Assembly: GCA_021841025.1 (NCBI GenBank)
Contig: JAKBWA010000103.1
Span: forward strand, 1-58,255
Direction: 5' to 3'
Source: Bacillota bacterium
GTDB taxonomy: Bacteria > Bacillota > Sulfobacillia > Sulfobacillales > Sulfobacillaceae
Length of the DNA: 58,255 nucleotides
A program made the position numbers and the translations under genes. The notes under the pieces were generated by a model. That model was given only the letters and a program-made list of their open reading frames with translations. It made no database searches and was not told the DNA's origin. Below are positions 34,208 to 43,448 of this stretch, one piece after another (position 1 is the stretch's first letter; each line of letters begins with the position of its first letter).

Positions 34208-35486
34208 GCAAGCCGTGGGCACCGCACGATTTGTCTGGAACTGGGCGCTGGCTGAATGGAACCGCCAATACGAGGCGGGTCAGCGGGTCAATGCCACGGC
34301 CTTAAAACCGCCATTTAACGCGATCCAGTATGAGCAATTCCCGTGGTTGCATGAGGTGCCGCGTGATGCCCATGCTCAACCGTTTGCGGATTTGGCCGGC
34401 GCATGGCAGCCCTATTGGGAGGCGCTAAAACAACGCCGCGAACGCCCAACGCCCAGCGCACGGACTCCGCGACTTCGCTGGGATCGTCCGACGTTCAAGA
34501 AAAAAGGCCAGGCACGCGATAGCTTTTATGTGGCGAATGGCAAATTTCACCTCGTGGATCGTCGGGTGAAACTACCGCAAATCGGGGTTGGGTTGCCATG
34601 CAGGACCCCCTGCGGTTTCCCGGTAAAATTTTGGGATCCCGCATCACGCGTCAGGCGGATCAGTGGTTTCTCTCCATCCAGGTGGATGTGCCGGATATCG
34701 TCTATTATTGTTATCGCACGGGGAACGGCATCGACGGAGCCGCTATGGGCGTGAAAATCTTTGTCACATTGTCGGATGGAGAAAAGATTGCCGGTCCCAA
34801 GGCCCTCCGGCGCTTGAAGATCCGGCAACGGGCGATTACTCGCCAGATGCAGGCGGCCAAAGCCGCCGTCGGTCTGACCCCGAAGGCTCCCCCGGAGCCG
34901 GAACTTGCTGAAAGCGCAAGACCGGCTGGCGCACGCGCATCTCCGCGTTTTCAATGTCCGGAGCGATTTCTTACACAAAACGTGTACCCGACTCGGCCGC
35001 GAAAACCCAGCGATAGGGAGCGAGACGTTATCGGTGGAAGGTATGATGCAAAACCATCACTTAGCACGGGCTATTGCCGATCAAGGCTTGGGGCAGTTTT
35101 TCGCGATGCTGAAATATAAAGCGGAGCGTTACGGCACACAACTTGTGGCAGCCGATCGCTGGTTCTCCAGCAGCAAACTCTGCTCGACCCCGGGGTGCGG
35201 CTATCTCCAGAAGGACTTGACATGGCAAGATCGGGAATGGACCTGTCCGTCCTGTGGTACCGGCCACGACCGTGATGTCAATGCGGCGCGGAATTTGGCA
35301 CGGCTGGCAACCGAAACGGCTCTACCTGTGGCGACGGCTTGGGCAACGAAGCCGACGAATCCGTCAAGAGACGGAATCGACGGGAAAGTCACGCCTGTCA
35401 GAGACGAAGCGAGACCCGCTGGCTATAGGCTGGAGGCTTCGGGGCAGGAAGAAGTCGGTGTGCACCATCGCACACCGATTTTATAG
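34146..35486 (+). pseudogene. TnpB (IS605 OrfB/Cas12-like nuclease) split over three frames
   Basis: The N-terminal part starts at ATG 34146 (MPTLAHRIRLDPTPDQ) and is homologous to TnpB until about 34590. The reading then shifts to a second frame (DPLRFPGKILGS, then GVKIFVTLSDGEKIAGPKALRRL with RuvC-I), and near 34895 to a third (RVFNVRSDFLHK, SVEGMMQNHHLARAIADQG with the RuvC-II Glu region, a zinc finger with CSTPGCG and CPSCG, and HDRDVNAARN with RuvC-III). RuvC-I reads GIDGAAMGVK where TnpB proteins normally have GIDLGVK, an apparent small insertion. Two frameshifts make it non-functional as one protein. Confidence 0.88.
35456..35483 (+). terminator. Hairpin at the 3' end of the IS607-type element
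   Basis: TCGGTGTGC (35456-35464) and GCACACCGA (35471-35479) pair around ACCATC and are followed by TTTT. It overlaps the last tnpB codons. In active TnpB elements the 3' end of tnpB and the right end form the guide (omega) RNA, so this hairpin may be part of that scaffold or a terminator. Confidence 0.55.
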
Positions 35487-35596
35487 CAGTAATTTCATAA
35501 GCGGTCATCTCAAAAGTGATACTCTGTCATCAATCGATTCCGTGAGAATCCGGACTTATCCACGGCCTTGCCTTTGACCACCGGGTAGAGAAGCTC

Positions 35597-35725
35597 ATGA
35601 GAATCGCATGGTGGATGCTTTTTCTCCCTATTGGTAAGCGTCTTGCGAGCGAGCTTTTCGAGAAACAGGAGAATTTGGAGATTGATGATGATACAGGCAA
35701 ATTCTGGTTGTGTGATGGGATTTGA
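35597..35725 (+). CDS. Possible small protein of 42 residues
   Basis: An ATG frame gives 42 residues with a hydrophobic/aromatic start (MRIAWWMLFLPIG) followed by a charged part ending DDDTGKFWLCDGI. A GGGTAGAGAAG lies upstream as a weak ribosome-binding site. It overlaps the start of the TsaD-like gene by 38 bases in another frame, which allows translational coupling. I recognise no family; it may be chance. Confidence 0.25.
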   Translation: MRIAWWMLFLPIGKRLASELFEKQENLEIDDDTGKFWLCDGI

Positions 35726-36650
35726 CACAAGCGCATACACTGCCTCAGTAGCCTTAGTGGCGAAGAACGAAGTAATCTTTGAAGGTCGCGAAGTTATTAA
35801 GGTCCCGCCTACGCGGCGGGGGGTACGTCCGTCGGATGCTGTTTTTGCACATGTGCAAAATCTTCCGAAACTCATTGAAGGCATGATGCACCACAGCCGT
35901 GGCCACCAGGTAAGAGGCATTTGCGTTTCGGCCAAGCCGCGACCCGATCCGCATTCCTACTTGCCGCCTTTTACGGTAGGAGTCAGCTTTGCTAAATCTC
36001 TGGCCAGTGTCTACCAAGTTCCCTTAATGTTGTCAACTCACCAGGAAGGACATATTCAGGCAGCATTATGGAGTATTCATCATGAAGAATGGGAAAAGTT
36101 TTCTGCGCTCCATATTTCCGGGGGTACCACTGAATTGCTCCAAGTCCATCGTAATAATGTGGGCGGATTGGATATACAAACCATAGCTGCTACCGATGAT
36201 CTTTATGCAGGGCAGTTGGTGGACCGGATTGGAGTGCTTTTAGATCTTCCTTTCCCCAGCGGACCATATTTGCAGGATTTGGCACGAAATAGCGTGCATC
36301 CCGTTGTTCTCACGATTCCCAAGGTTTGGTATGATGGGTCACGATGGCGGACTAGTTTTTCCGGACCGGAGGCGCAAGCACGCCGTGCGTGGAATGAGGG
36401 AGCGAAGAAGGAGGATTTGGCCCGAGGCGTGGAACTGATTTTGGCTCATGCTTTGGCTCGTCTTATTGAAAAAGCGAAACCTCTGTGGCCATTAGTTGTA
36501 GTAGGGGGTGTTGCCGCGAACGAGACCCTTCGAAGCCAACTTCCCCTCTTTCTCCCAAGCCCTCAGGATGTCTATTTCGCAAGTCCTGAATTGAGCCGGG
36601 ATAACGCCGTGGGGATAGCGCGTTTGGGCTATTCGGTATTGATGGAATAA
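35688..36650 (+). CDS. TsaD/Kae1-like protein (ASKHA fold paralogue)
   Basis: The 320-residue protein has the TsaD/Kae1/Gcp fold: GFDTSAYTASVAL near the start, the metal-binding motif HQEGHI near 116, SGGTTELLQV near 142, and GGVAANETLRSQL plus DNAVGIARLGY near the end. TsaD makes the t6A modification of tRNA with TsaB/TsaE, but this form differs from true TsaD in several blocks and resembles the Kae1-like paralogues found near nusB/folD in some Firmicutes. Its function is unknown. ATG 35688 lies seven bases after GGAG; an ATG at 35685 is only four bases away. Confidence 0.8.
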   Translation: MIQANSGCVMGFDTSAYTASVALVAKNEVIFEGREVIKVPPTRRGVRPSDAVFAHVQNLPKLIEGMMHHSRGHQVRGICVSAKPRPDPHSYLPPFTVGVSFAKSLASVYQVPLMLSTHQEGHIQAALWSIHHEEWEKFSALHISGGTTELLQVHRNNVGGLDIQTIAATDDLYAGQLVDRIGVLLDLPFPSGPYLQDLARNSVHPVVLTIPKVWYDGSRWRTSFSGPEAQARRAWNEGAKKEDLARGVELILAHALARLIEKAKPLWPLVVVGGVAANETLRSQLPLFLPSPQDVYFASPELSRDNAVGIARLGYSVLME

Positions 36651-36751
36651 ATTCCTCGGATTGTGCTTCTGGTGAAGGGAATTTTGGTTCGTGAAAATGT
36701 TGTGTAGGATGCTAGGGATTGCGTGATTACACACAAGGAGCTAGACAGATA

Positions 36752-37597
36752 GTGATATTAGACGGAAAGGCCACTTCTCAGCTGATTCGGGAAGAGTTGG
36801 CAAAAAAAATTGAAGAGAATTACCAAAGGACCAACCTGCGACCGGGATTGGCTGTCGTTTTAGTAGGAGAGGATCCGGCTTCCAAAATTTATGTTCGCAA
36901 CAAACAGCGCGCTAGTACCCAGGTGGGCATGGATTCCCGTCAAGTGGTTCTGTCCGGCAACTCTACGACAAGCCAGGTTCTCGAGAGCATCGAGATGTTG
37001 AATCAAGATCCGACTATTCATGGTATTTTACTGCAATTGCCGGTACCCCCACAGGTTGACGCGGGACTGATTCTTAAGCATTTGGATCCCCGCAAAGATG
37101 TCGATGGTTTGACGCCTGTTAACATGGGACAGCTTATGGCAGGGCAACCAGGACTAAGACCTTGCACGCCACTTGGCATTATCGAACTTCTGGACCGCTA
37201 TCAAGTGCCATTGGAAGGAAAACGAGCCGTGATGATCGGTCGTTCACAGTTGGTCGGACGGCCTTTGGCATTAATGATGATGGAACGCAATGCCACGGTG
37301 ACCATTATCCATTCCAAAACACGCAATCCTTGGGAAATTTGCCGGGAACAGGACGTGGTTGTGGCAGCAGTCGGGCATGCCAAGTTGGTTGAAAGTCATT
37401 GGATTAAACCCGGGGCCATCGTTATAGACGTGGGAATCAACCGCTCGGAGGAAGGCCTTGTGGGGGATGTCGATTTTGAGGGGGTCCTTGGTGCGGCTGC
37501 TGCCATTACCCCAGTCCCAGGAGGCATAGGTCCCATGACGATTGCCATGTTGCTGCAAAATACTTGGCAGGCCTTTCAGGAAACGGTTGGAGCATGA
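36752..37597 (+). CDS. folD: Bifunctional methylenetetrahydrofolate dehydrogenase/cyclohydrolase
   Basis: FolD interconverts 5,10-methylene- and 10-formyl-tetrahydrofolate, using NADP. The 281-residue protein has VGEDPASKIYVRNK with the catalytic Tyr and Lys near 40-54, QLPVPPQVD, DVDGLTPVNMG near 110-120, IGRSQLVGRPLALMM near 155-169 and the C-terminal PVPGGIGPMT. GTG 36752 lies eleven bases after AAGGAG; the TTG at 36719 would add an atypical N-terminus. It works with the gcv/glyA one-carbon genes. The stop overlaps xseA. Confidence 0.94.
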   Translation: MILDGKATSQLIREELAKKIEENYQRTNLRPGLAVVLVGEDPASKIYVRNKQRASTQVGMDSRQVVLSGNSTTSQVLESIEMLNQDPTIHGILLQLPVPPQVDAGLILKHLDPRKDVDGLTPVNMGQLMAGQPGLRPCTPLGIIELLDRYQVPLEGKRAVMIGRSQLVGRPLALMMMERNATVTIIHSKTRNPWEICREQDVVVAAVGHAKLVESHWIKPGAIVIDVGINRSEEGLVGDVDFEGVLGAAAAITPVPGGIGPMTIAMLLQNTWQAFQETVGA

Positions 37598-38799
37598 ACG
37601 ACGGGGCAATCAGTGTTCATGAACTTGTTCAGGGAATTCGCAAACTTGTGGAAAGTGTCCCGCAATGGCAGAAATTGTGGGTTCAAGGAGAGTTGTCTGG
37701 TGTCAAACACCACAGCTCGGGTCACTGGTACTTTACTTTAAAAGATGAATTGGCCCAGATTCGCGGAGTAATGTTTCGCCGCGACGCGCAATCTCTGAGC
37801 AAACCCTTGGCCGACGGTATGTCGGTTTTAGTTTATGGGCGCGTTGGAGTTTTTGAAAGGGACGGGCAAACACAACTGTATGCGAGCATCATACAAGACA
37901 TTGGAGCCGGTGCTCAGTTTCAAAGATTAGAGGCGCTTAAAAGAAAGCTTTACGAAGAGGGATTGTTTTCTCGTCCCAAGCGCGCGGTACCCGCTCTTCC
38001 CAAAGCCATTGGAGTGATTACATCGGGGAGCGGAGCCGCACGCTATGACATTGAGACCGTTACCGCAAGGCGTTTTCCTGGTATGCCCCTGAAACTCTTT
38101 CCGGTGTTGGTGCAAGGGGAAGGGGCTCCTCGGGCTATTGTTGAAGCGTTAGAACTGGCCTATAAGGAAGATATCAGTGTTCTGATTATCGGTCGCGGAG
38201 GCGGATCCAAAGAAGATTTGATGGCCTTTAACGATGAAAGGGTGGTGCGAACTGTAGCTCGCTCTCCTGTGCCAGTTATCTCTGCGGTGGGCCATGAGAT
38301 CGATACCACTCTTGTAGATTTAGTGGCAGATTTTCGAGCGCCAACGCCATCGGCGGCGGCCGAAGTCGCTGTACCGGAAAAGGCCCGGTTGAAAGCTTGG
38401 CTAGATCAACTGGACCAACGTTTGCTGGCCGCAGTGACGAGGCGTTTGCAATGGGAGCGGACCCGCCTTCAAGGGTGGACCGCGCATGGAATTTTAGCGG
38501 ACGGAACCAGACTTGTAAGCTCGCGCCGGGAGTTGTTAGATCGTTTGGACGAACGGATGGATCGGGCATGGGAGCGAATGATACACTCATGGCATTTACG
38601 TCTGGAAAAACTGGACGCCTCCCTTAAAGCTATGAATCCGACGGCGGTTCTGGTCCGCGGATATACTTATGTGTTGGATGAAGATGGTCAAAGCGTTCTC
38701 AGAGAGGATGTTCGTCAAGGACACCGATATGAGGTACACTGGTATAATGGGGGCTGTTGGATGAGGTCTGAAACATCGGGGAAAGAGGAAAATACGTGA
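37594..38799 (+). CDS. xseA: Exodeoxyribonuclease VII large subunit
   Basis: XseA degrades single-stranded DNA with XseB. The 401-residue protein has an N-terminal OB domain (GELSGVKHHSSGHWYFTLKD near 35-54) and a catalytic domain with GVITSGSGAARYDI near 138, GRGGGSKEDLMAFND and SAVGHEIDTTLVDLVADFRAPTPSAAAE near 230-257. ATG 37594 overlaps the folD stop (ATGA). The stop overlaps the xseB GTG. Confidence 0.95.
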   Translation: MNDGAISVHELVQGIRKLVESVPQWQKLWVQGELSGVKHHSSGHWYFTLKDELAQIRGVMFRRDAQSLSKPLADGMSVLVYGRVGVFERDGQTQLYASIIQDIGAGAQFQRLEALKRKLYEEGLFSRPKRAVPALPKAIGVITSGSGAARYDIETVTARRFPGMPLKLFPVLVQGEGAPRAIVEALELAYKEDISVLIIGRGGGSKEDLMAFNDERVVRTVARSPVPVISAVGHEIDTTLVDLVADFRAPTPSAAAEVAVPEKARLKAWLDQLDQRLLAAVTRRLQWERTRLQGWTAHGILADGTRLVSSRRELLDRLDERMDRAWERMIHSWHLRLEKLDASLKAMNPTAVLVRGYTYVLDEDGQSVLREDVRQGHRYEVHWYNGGCWMRSETSGKEENT

Positions 38800-38993
38800 C
38801 AGAGGATAACGAGCTGGAACAATTTGAAGATATTGTTCTTCGGATCGAAAAGATTGTTCGGCAGTTGGAGGAAGGTCATCTTTCTTTGAAAGAAAGCCTA
38901 GTAATGTATGAAGAAGCCAAAAGCCTGAGTGAGAAAGCCAACTCACTTCTTAACCAGGCCGAAAACTTACTGAAGCCCCGGATAGAGGCATAG
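38796..38993 (+). CDS. xseB: Exodeoxyribonuclease VII small subunit
   Basis: The 65-residue helical protein has RIEKIVRQLEEGHLSLKESLVMYEEAKSL, the XseB signature, in residues about 16-45. GTG 38796 overlaps the xseA stop by four bases (GTGA), so the subunits are translationally coupled. Confidence 0.94.
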   Translation: MTEDNELEQFEDIVLRIEKIVRQLEEGHLSLKESLVMYEEAKSLSEKANSLLNQAENLLKPRIEA

Positions 38994-38995
38994 GC

Positions 38996-39871
38996 GTGGA
39001 GATTGAACAGTGGCTCGCGGCTAGCCGCGAAACGATTGAACAGTGGATCAAAGAGGACGATGTTGTGCGCCAAGCCAAGCCAGAGACTGTGGAGGAAGCG
39101 ATGCGTTATTCGCTGTTGGCAGGGGGCAAACGCCTCAGGCCGCAACTGGTCATGGCCAGTACAGCCTATTTGGGTCTTCCTCCTGATACCTTCCGCGAAG
39201 TAGCCTTGGCCGTTGAATACATTCATACGTATTCGTTAATTCATGACGACCTTCCAGCAATGGACAACGATGATTTGCGGCGCGGTCAACCGACGGCACA
39301 CAAGGCGTTTCCGGAAGCCATGGCAATTTTGTCTGGGGATGCGTTATTAACGGAAGCTTTTGTAAAAATGAGCCGGATTCAAAATGCGAAAGCCGAAGAT
39401 GTCCTTTCGGCGATTGCTTATTTGGCAGTTGCTGTGGGACGGGAAGGGCTCATCCGGGGGCAGGTCATGGACTTGGCTGCGGAACACATCGATTTGGAAT
39501 TACCCGACCTGAAAATAGTCCACCAGAACAAAACGGGCGCACTGTTTCGAGCGGCTTTGGTGATTCCCGCCTTGTTGAGCGGCAACTACAGCCGTCAACA
39601 GGCGCTTAGTCAGTATGGCGAACATTTTGGTTTAGCGTTTCAAATTGTGGATGATATCCTGAATGTTGTTGGTAGTTCCGAGTTATTGGGTAAGAATATT
39701 GGTACCGACAATGAGCGCGGAAAAGCAACGTATCCCCGTATAGTAGGACTCGAGCAGGCTCGGCATTTGGCTGATGACCACCGAATTCGGGCAAAGATTG
39801 CGATTGGTTCTGAACCCGGAGCCGAAATTTTGCACAGTTTGATCGACTTCGCGGTGGACCGTCAATGGTGA
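38996..39871 (+). CDS. ispA: Polyprenyl (farnesyl) diphosphate synthase
   Basis: The enzyme condenses IPP with allylic diphosphates to give geranyl/farnesyl diphosphate. The 291-residue protein has GGKRLRPQLV near 42, the first aspartate-rich motif DDLPAMDNDDLRRG near 82-95, QNKTGALFRAAL near 177 and the second motif FQIVDDILNVVG, where the last Asp of the normal DDxxD is Asn. It begins two bases after the xseB stop and precedes dxs, as in Bacillus. Confidence 0.92.
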   Translation: MEIEQWLAASRETIEQWIKEDDVVRQAKPETVEEAMRYSLLAGGKRLRPQLVMASTAYLGLPPDTFREVALAVEYIHTYSLIHDDLPAMDNDDLRRGQPTAHKAFPEAMAILSGDALLTEAFVKMSRIQNAKAEDVLSAIAYLAVAVGREGLIRGQVMDLAAEHIDLELPDLKIVHQNKTGALFRAALVIPALLSGNYSRQQALSQYGEHFGLAFQIVDDILNVVGSSELLGKNIGTDNERGKATYPRIVGLEQARHLADDHRIRAKIAIGSEPGAEILHSLIDFAVDRQW

Positions 39872-39883
39872 GGAGGGTGTGTG

Positions 39884-41785
39884 GTGGAGACAAATTTGCT
39901 GACATCAATCAAATCCCCTAAAGATATCCGCAACTGGCCTGTTGCGCAATTGGAGGAACTGGCCAGAGAAATTCGCCAGGTTATCATTGAGACCACGGCT
40001 CAAACTGGGGGTCATATTGGGGCAAGCCTAGGAGCTGTCGAATTGGCAATCGCCCTCCATTATGCGTACGATACGCCGCACGACAAATTGATTTGGGACA
40101 TCGGACACCAGGCCTATGCTCACAAATTGCTGACCGGTCGTGGCGAAAATTTTACCACCTTAAGGCAGTTGCATGGGTTGTCCGGGTTTCTGAAACGTCG
40201 TGAGAGCGATTATGATGTGTGGGAAGCGGGCCATGCGTCGACGTCACTGTCGGCGGCCATGGGGATAGCTAGCGCGCGTGACTTACGTCATCAGGGTTAT
40301 AGAGTGGTCGCGGTAATTGGTGATGGGGCCTTGACTGCGGGAATGGCCTGGGAAGCTATGAACCAAATAGGGCAGACGAAGACGAATCTGGTTATGGTGG
40401 TCAATGACAATTCGATGTCGATTGCCCCGAATGTCGGCGCTTTTTCGCGGTACTTGACAGAGTTGCGGGCAGCTCCAGCCTACACACGTATGAAGCAAGA
40501 GGTTGAACAATTGCTCGATTCCATTCCGGTGTTTGGGGGTCCCTTGCGCAAATCGGCGGAGCGCATAAAGGACCTGTTACATCGGGCAGTTTTGCCCCGC
40601 AACGTGTTTGAGGAACTGGGATTTAAGTATTATGGACCCATCGATGGACATAATTTGGCTGAATTAATTCCGGTTTTACGCAATGCTCAACTGGTAGAAG
40701 GACCTGTGGTCGTTCATGCTATTACCCAGAAAGGTCACGGATATCGGCCTGCCGAAGAACGGCCTGGTGAATTCCATGGCCCGGGCCCCTTTGAAATTCA
40801 TTCCGGAAAATTTATCAAGAAAACGCAACCTCGGTCGTACAGCCAGGTATTTGGTCAAACATTGGTGGAGTTGGCCCAAGAGCATCCTGAAATCATCGCA
40901 ATCACAGCCGCAATGCCTGATGGGACAAAGCTTGATCTATTCCAGAAAGCGTTTCCCCATCGGTTTTTTGATGTAGGAATTGCTGAACAACATGCCGCTA
41001 CTTTTTCGGCGGGACTGGCCGTGGGAGGGATGCGTCCCGTCTTCGCCGTCTACAGCACTTTCTTGCAAAGGGCCTATGACCAGGTTATTCATGACATCTG
41101 TCATCAAGATTTACCCGTCATATTGGGTGTAGACCGGGCTGGATTGGTTGGAGGTGATGGAGCGACTCATCAAGGAGTGTATGACATCACTTTTCTCCGG
41201 GCTATACCCAATATGGAGATTGCCATGGGCAAAGACGAGCTGGAATTGCGGCAATTACTAAGAGCAGCTTTGGACATTCCTCACCCCGTAGCTCTGCGCT
41301 ATCCTAGGGGGGCAGGCAGGGGAGTCGATTTGAATGGTCCTTTGGTTCCGATTCCCTGGGGAAAGGGGGAGTGGCTGGCAGAAGGGGAAGACGCCACGAT
41401 TGTCGCCATAGGGCCAATGGTCTATCCCGCCTTGGCCGCAAGGGACATTCTTGCGCACGAAGGCTACCGCATTGGCGTCGTTAATGCGCGGTTTATCAAG
41501 CCGTTGGATACGGAATTATTACGGCAAGTTACCCACGAAACGGCGGCATTAATAACTCTCGAAGAACATGCTGTGGCGGGCGGTTTCGGGTCGGCCATTA
41601 ATGAATGGTGTCACGACCAAGGGCTATTCTTGCCTGTTTTCAACGCCGGTCTGCCAGATGAATTTATTGACCAGGGATCAACCGATTATTACTGGAATTT
41701 GTATGAACTTAATGGGGAAGGGATCGCACGGAGGGTGAGGGCGTGGCTTCCGCAAGAGGAAAGAATCAAAAAGCAGATCAAATGA
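39884..41785 (+). CDS. dxs: 1-Deoxy-D-xylulose-5-phosphate synthase
   Basis: Dxs joins pyruvate and glyceraldehyde 3-phosphate using thiamine diphosphate, the entry step of the MEP isoprenoid pathway that feeds ispA. The protein (about 633 residues) has GHIGASLG, DIGHQAYAHKLLTGR near 70, the TPP motif GDGALTAGMAWEAMN near 151-165, DGTKLDLFQKAFP, and VDRAGLVGGDGATHQG near 425. GTG 39884 lies seven bases after AGGAGG; GTG 39881 is also possible. Confidence 0.95.
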   Translation: METNLLTSIKSPKDIRNWPVAQLEELAREIRQVIIETTAQTGGHIGASLGAVELAIALHYAYDTPHDKLIWDIGHQAYAHKLLTGRGENFTTLRQLHGLSGFLKRRESDYDVWEAGHASTSLSAAMGIASARDLRHQGYRVVAVIGDGALTAGMAWEAMNQIGQTKTNLVMVVNDNSMSIAPNVGAFSRYLTELRAAPAYTRMKQEVEQLLDSIPVFGGPLRKSAERIKDLLHRAVLPRNVFEELGFKYYGPIDGHNLAELIPVLRNAQLVEGPVVVHAITQKGHGYRPAEERPGEFHGPGPFEIHSGKFIKKTQPRSYSQVFGQTLVELAQEHPEIIAITAAMPDGTKLDLFQKAFPHRFFDVGIAEQHAATFSAGLAVGGMRPVFAVYSTFLQRAYDQVIHDICHQDLPVILGVDRAGLVGGDGATHQGVYDITFLRAIPNMEIAMGKDELELRQLLRAALDIPHPVALRYPRGAGRGVDLNGPLVPIPWGKGEWLAEGEDATIVAIGPMVYPALAARDILAHEGYRIGVVNARFIKPLDTELLRQVTHETAALITLEEHAVAGGFGSAINEWCHDQGLFLPVFNAGLPDEFIDQGSTDYYWNLYELNGEGIARRVRAWLPQEERIKKQIK

Positions 41786-42594
41786 ATCAGCGTTTGGATC
41801 GGCTAATGGTTGAACGGGGGCTTGCGCCGACACGTTCCAAAGCGCAAGCCTTGGTTATGGCTGCCCAAGTTTTTGTTAACGGAGAAAAACTTACCAAGGC
41901 AGGAACTTTGGTGAGTAAAGATGCACGGATTCAAGTTCAGGGCCCGTCCAATCCTTATGTGAGCCGGGGGGGCCTGAAACTGGACAGAGCTCTGGCCTAT
42001 TTTGATTTAAATCCTCGCGGATGGAAAATCATTGACGTAGGGGCGTCCACCGGCGGGTTTACGGATTGTTGGCTTAAGCATGGGGCAGAGCATGTGTGGG
42101 CCGTGGATGTCGGCTATGGACAGTTGGATTGGCAACTACGCCAAGATCCCCGGGTTACCGTATTGGAAAAAACCAATGCGCGTTGGCTTACCGCCGATAT
42201 TTTGCACATGGATCACGCTGTAGACGCTGCTTCCATAGATGCGTCATTTATTAGTATGGTGCTGCTGCTCCAGCCTCTGCATGCTTTGGTGAAAGACAAC
42301 GGGGTGATTGTGGGGCTCGTCAAACCTCAGTTTGAGGCCGGACCGGAACATGTGGGAAAACACGGGGTGGTTCGGGATCCCAAGATTCATGTAGATGTCT
42401 TAGAAAAGTTTATTGACCAGGCCCAGGCTTTAGATTTTAGCGTATTGCGCCTGACTTTTTCCCCGATTCGCGGACCTGAAGGGAATATCGAATTTTTGAG
42501 TTTGCTTAGTAATCAAAAACTCATGACGACACTAACCCATCTGGATATTGTTGAAATCGTTGACCAGGCGTGGGATCAGGAGGAACATCATTGA
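41743..42594 (+). CDS. TlyA family rRNA (cytidine-2'-O)-methyltransferase
   Basis: The protein has an N-terminal S4 RNA-binding domain (RLDRLMVERGLAPTRSKAQ, then VFVNG) and a FtsJ-like SAM methyltransferase domain with IIDVGASTGGFTDCW near 94 and AVDVGYGQLDWQLR near 119. TlyA members methylate rRNA and affect capreomycin sensitivity; the Bacillus homologue YqxC lies in the same place. The GTG at 41743 has GGAGGGTGAG upstream; ATG 41782, which overlaps the dxs stop, would give the more usual N-terminus but has a weaker site. Confidence 0.9.
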   Translation: MASARGKNQKADQMNQRLDRLMVERGLAPTRSKAQALVMAAQVFVNGEKLTKAGTLVSKDARIQVQGPSNPYVSRGGLKLDRALAYFDLNPRGWKIIDVGASTGGFTDCWLKHGAEHVWAVDVGYGQLDWQLRQDPRVTVLEKTNARWLTADILHMDHAVDAASIDASFISMVLLLQPLHALVKDNGVIVGLVKPQFEAGPEHVGKHGVVRDPKIHVDVLEKFIDQAQALDFSVLRLTFSPIRGPEGNIEFLSLLSNQKLMTTLTHLDIVEIVDQAWDQEEHH

Positions 42595-43445
42595 AGCGGC
42601 TGTTAATTTGGCCTAATACGGATAAGGACCAAGTAAGAGGTTTGACGGGTAGGATTTGGCGGTGGTCTTTGGACCATGGTATTGACACCGTGATTCCGAC
42701 AGTTTTAGCTGAAGCAGTGGGCTATTCCGACTTGGGACGCGATGTGGATGGACTAGCTGAGGGCAGTGTCGATGGAATTATTGTGTTGGGAGGAGACGGA
42801 ACTTTACTACACGCAGCCAAAGCGCTCGCACATCTAAATTGTCCCATTTTAGGAGTGAATCTGGGCCACCTGGGATTCTTGACCGAAGTGGAAGTTCCAG
42901 ATTTGTTGGCGGCATTAACGGCGATGGTCAATGGTCAATACGAAATCGATCAACGCTACCTTTTGGCAATGCGGGTGATGAGAGGGCATCGTGAATTGGC
43001 GCGTTTTGAAGCTATGAATGACGTGGTCGTGACCAAAGGGCCTTTTGCGCGTCTTATAAATTTAGAAACCTTCGTTGATGAAGCATATGTGACAACTTAT
43101 CCTGCTGATGGTTTGATTGTGGCCTCTCCCACCGGGTCCACAGCTTATTCACTGTCGGCCGGAGGACCGATTTTGAGCCCGGCTTTAAGCGTCATGGTGG
43201 TGACCCCTATTTGCCCACATTCTTTTTTTGATCGGTCTATTGTCATAAATGGGGACCAGCAAGTCAAAATCAGGGTGCGAGCGATGCACAGGGACACGCT
43301 TGTGACAGTGGACGGGCAAGAAACCTATCCGCTCGTGGATGGCGACGAAGTGATAGTGGAAACCAGCCCCACTCGAATTCGGTTATTTCGGCGACCAGGA
43401 TGGAGTTTCTTCCAAGTGCTCAGAGGGTGGCGAAAGGGGCATTAG
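42591..43445 (+). CDS. nadK: NAD kinase
   Basis: NadK phosphorylates NAD to NADP. The 284-residue protein has GGDGTLLHAAKAL near 66, NLGHLGFLTEVE near 92, AMNDVVVTKGP near 141 and SPTGSTAYSLSAGGP near 181. TTG 42591 overlaps the TlyA stop (TTGA) and follows AGGAGG at eight bases. In Bacillus clusters a NAD kinase is not always here, but clostridial clusters place it between tlyA and argR. Confidence 0.93.
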   Translation: MKRLLIWPNTDKDQVRGLTGRIWRWSLDHGIDTVIPTVLAEAVGYSDLGRDVDGLAEGSVDGIIVLGGDGTLLHAAKALAHLNCPILGVNLGHLGFLTEVEVPDLLAALTAMVNGQYEIDQRYLLAMRVMRGHRELARFEAMNDVVVTKGPFARLINLETFVDEAYVTTYPADGLIVASPTGSTAYSLSAGGPILSPALSVMVVTPICPHSFFDRSIVINGDQQVKIRVRAMHRDTLVTVDGQETYPLVDGDEVIVETSPTRIRLFRRPGWSFFQVLRGWRKGH

Positions 43446-43448
43446 ACC

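Larger units (their letters stand above)
33509..35483 (+). mobile_element. Decayed IS607-type element (tnpA and tnpB remnants)
   Basis: A serine-recombinase tnpA and a tnpB in the order and overlap typical of IS607 lie between nusB and the TsaD-like gene. Both genes are broken. The left part begins with a good promoter seven bases after nusB; the right part ends with a hairpin. True ends could not be fixed because IS607 elements lack terminal inverted repeats and target duplications. Confidence 0.85.
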
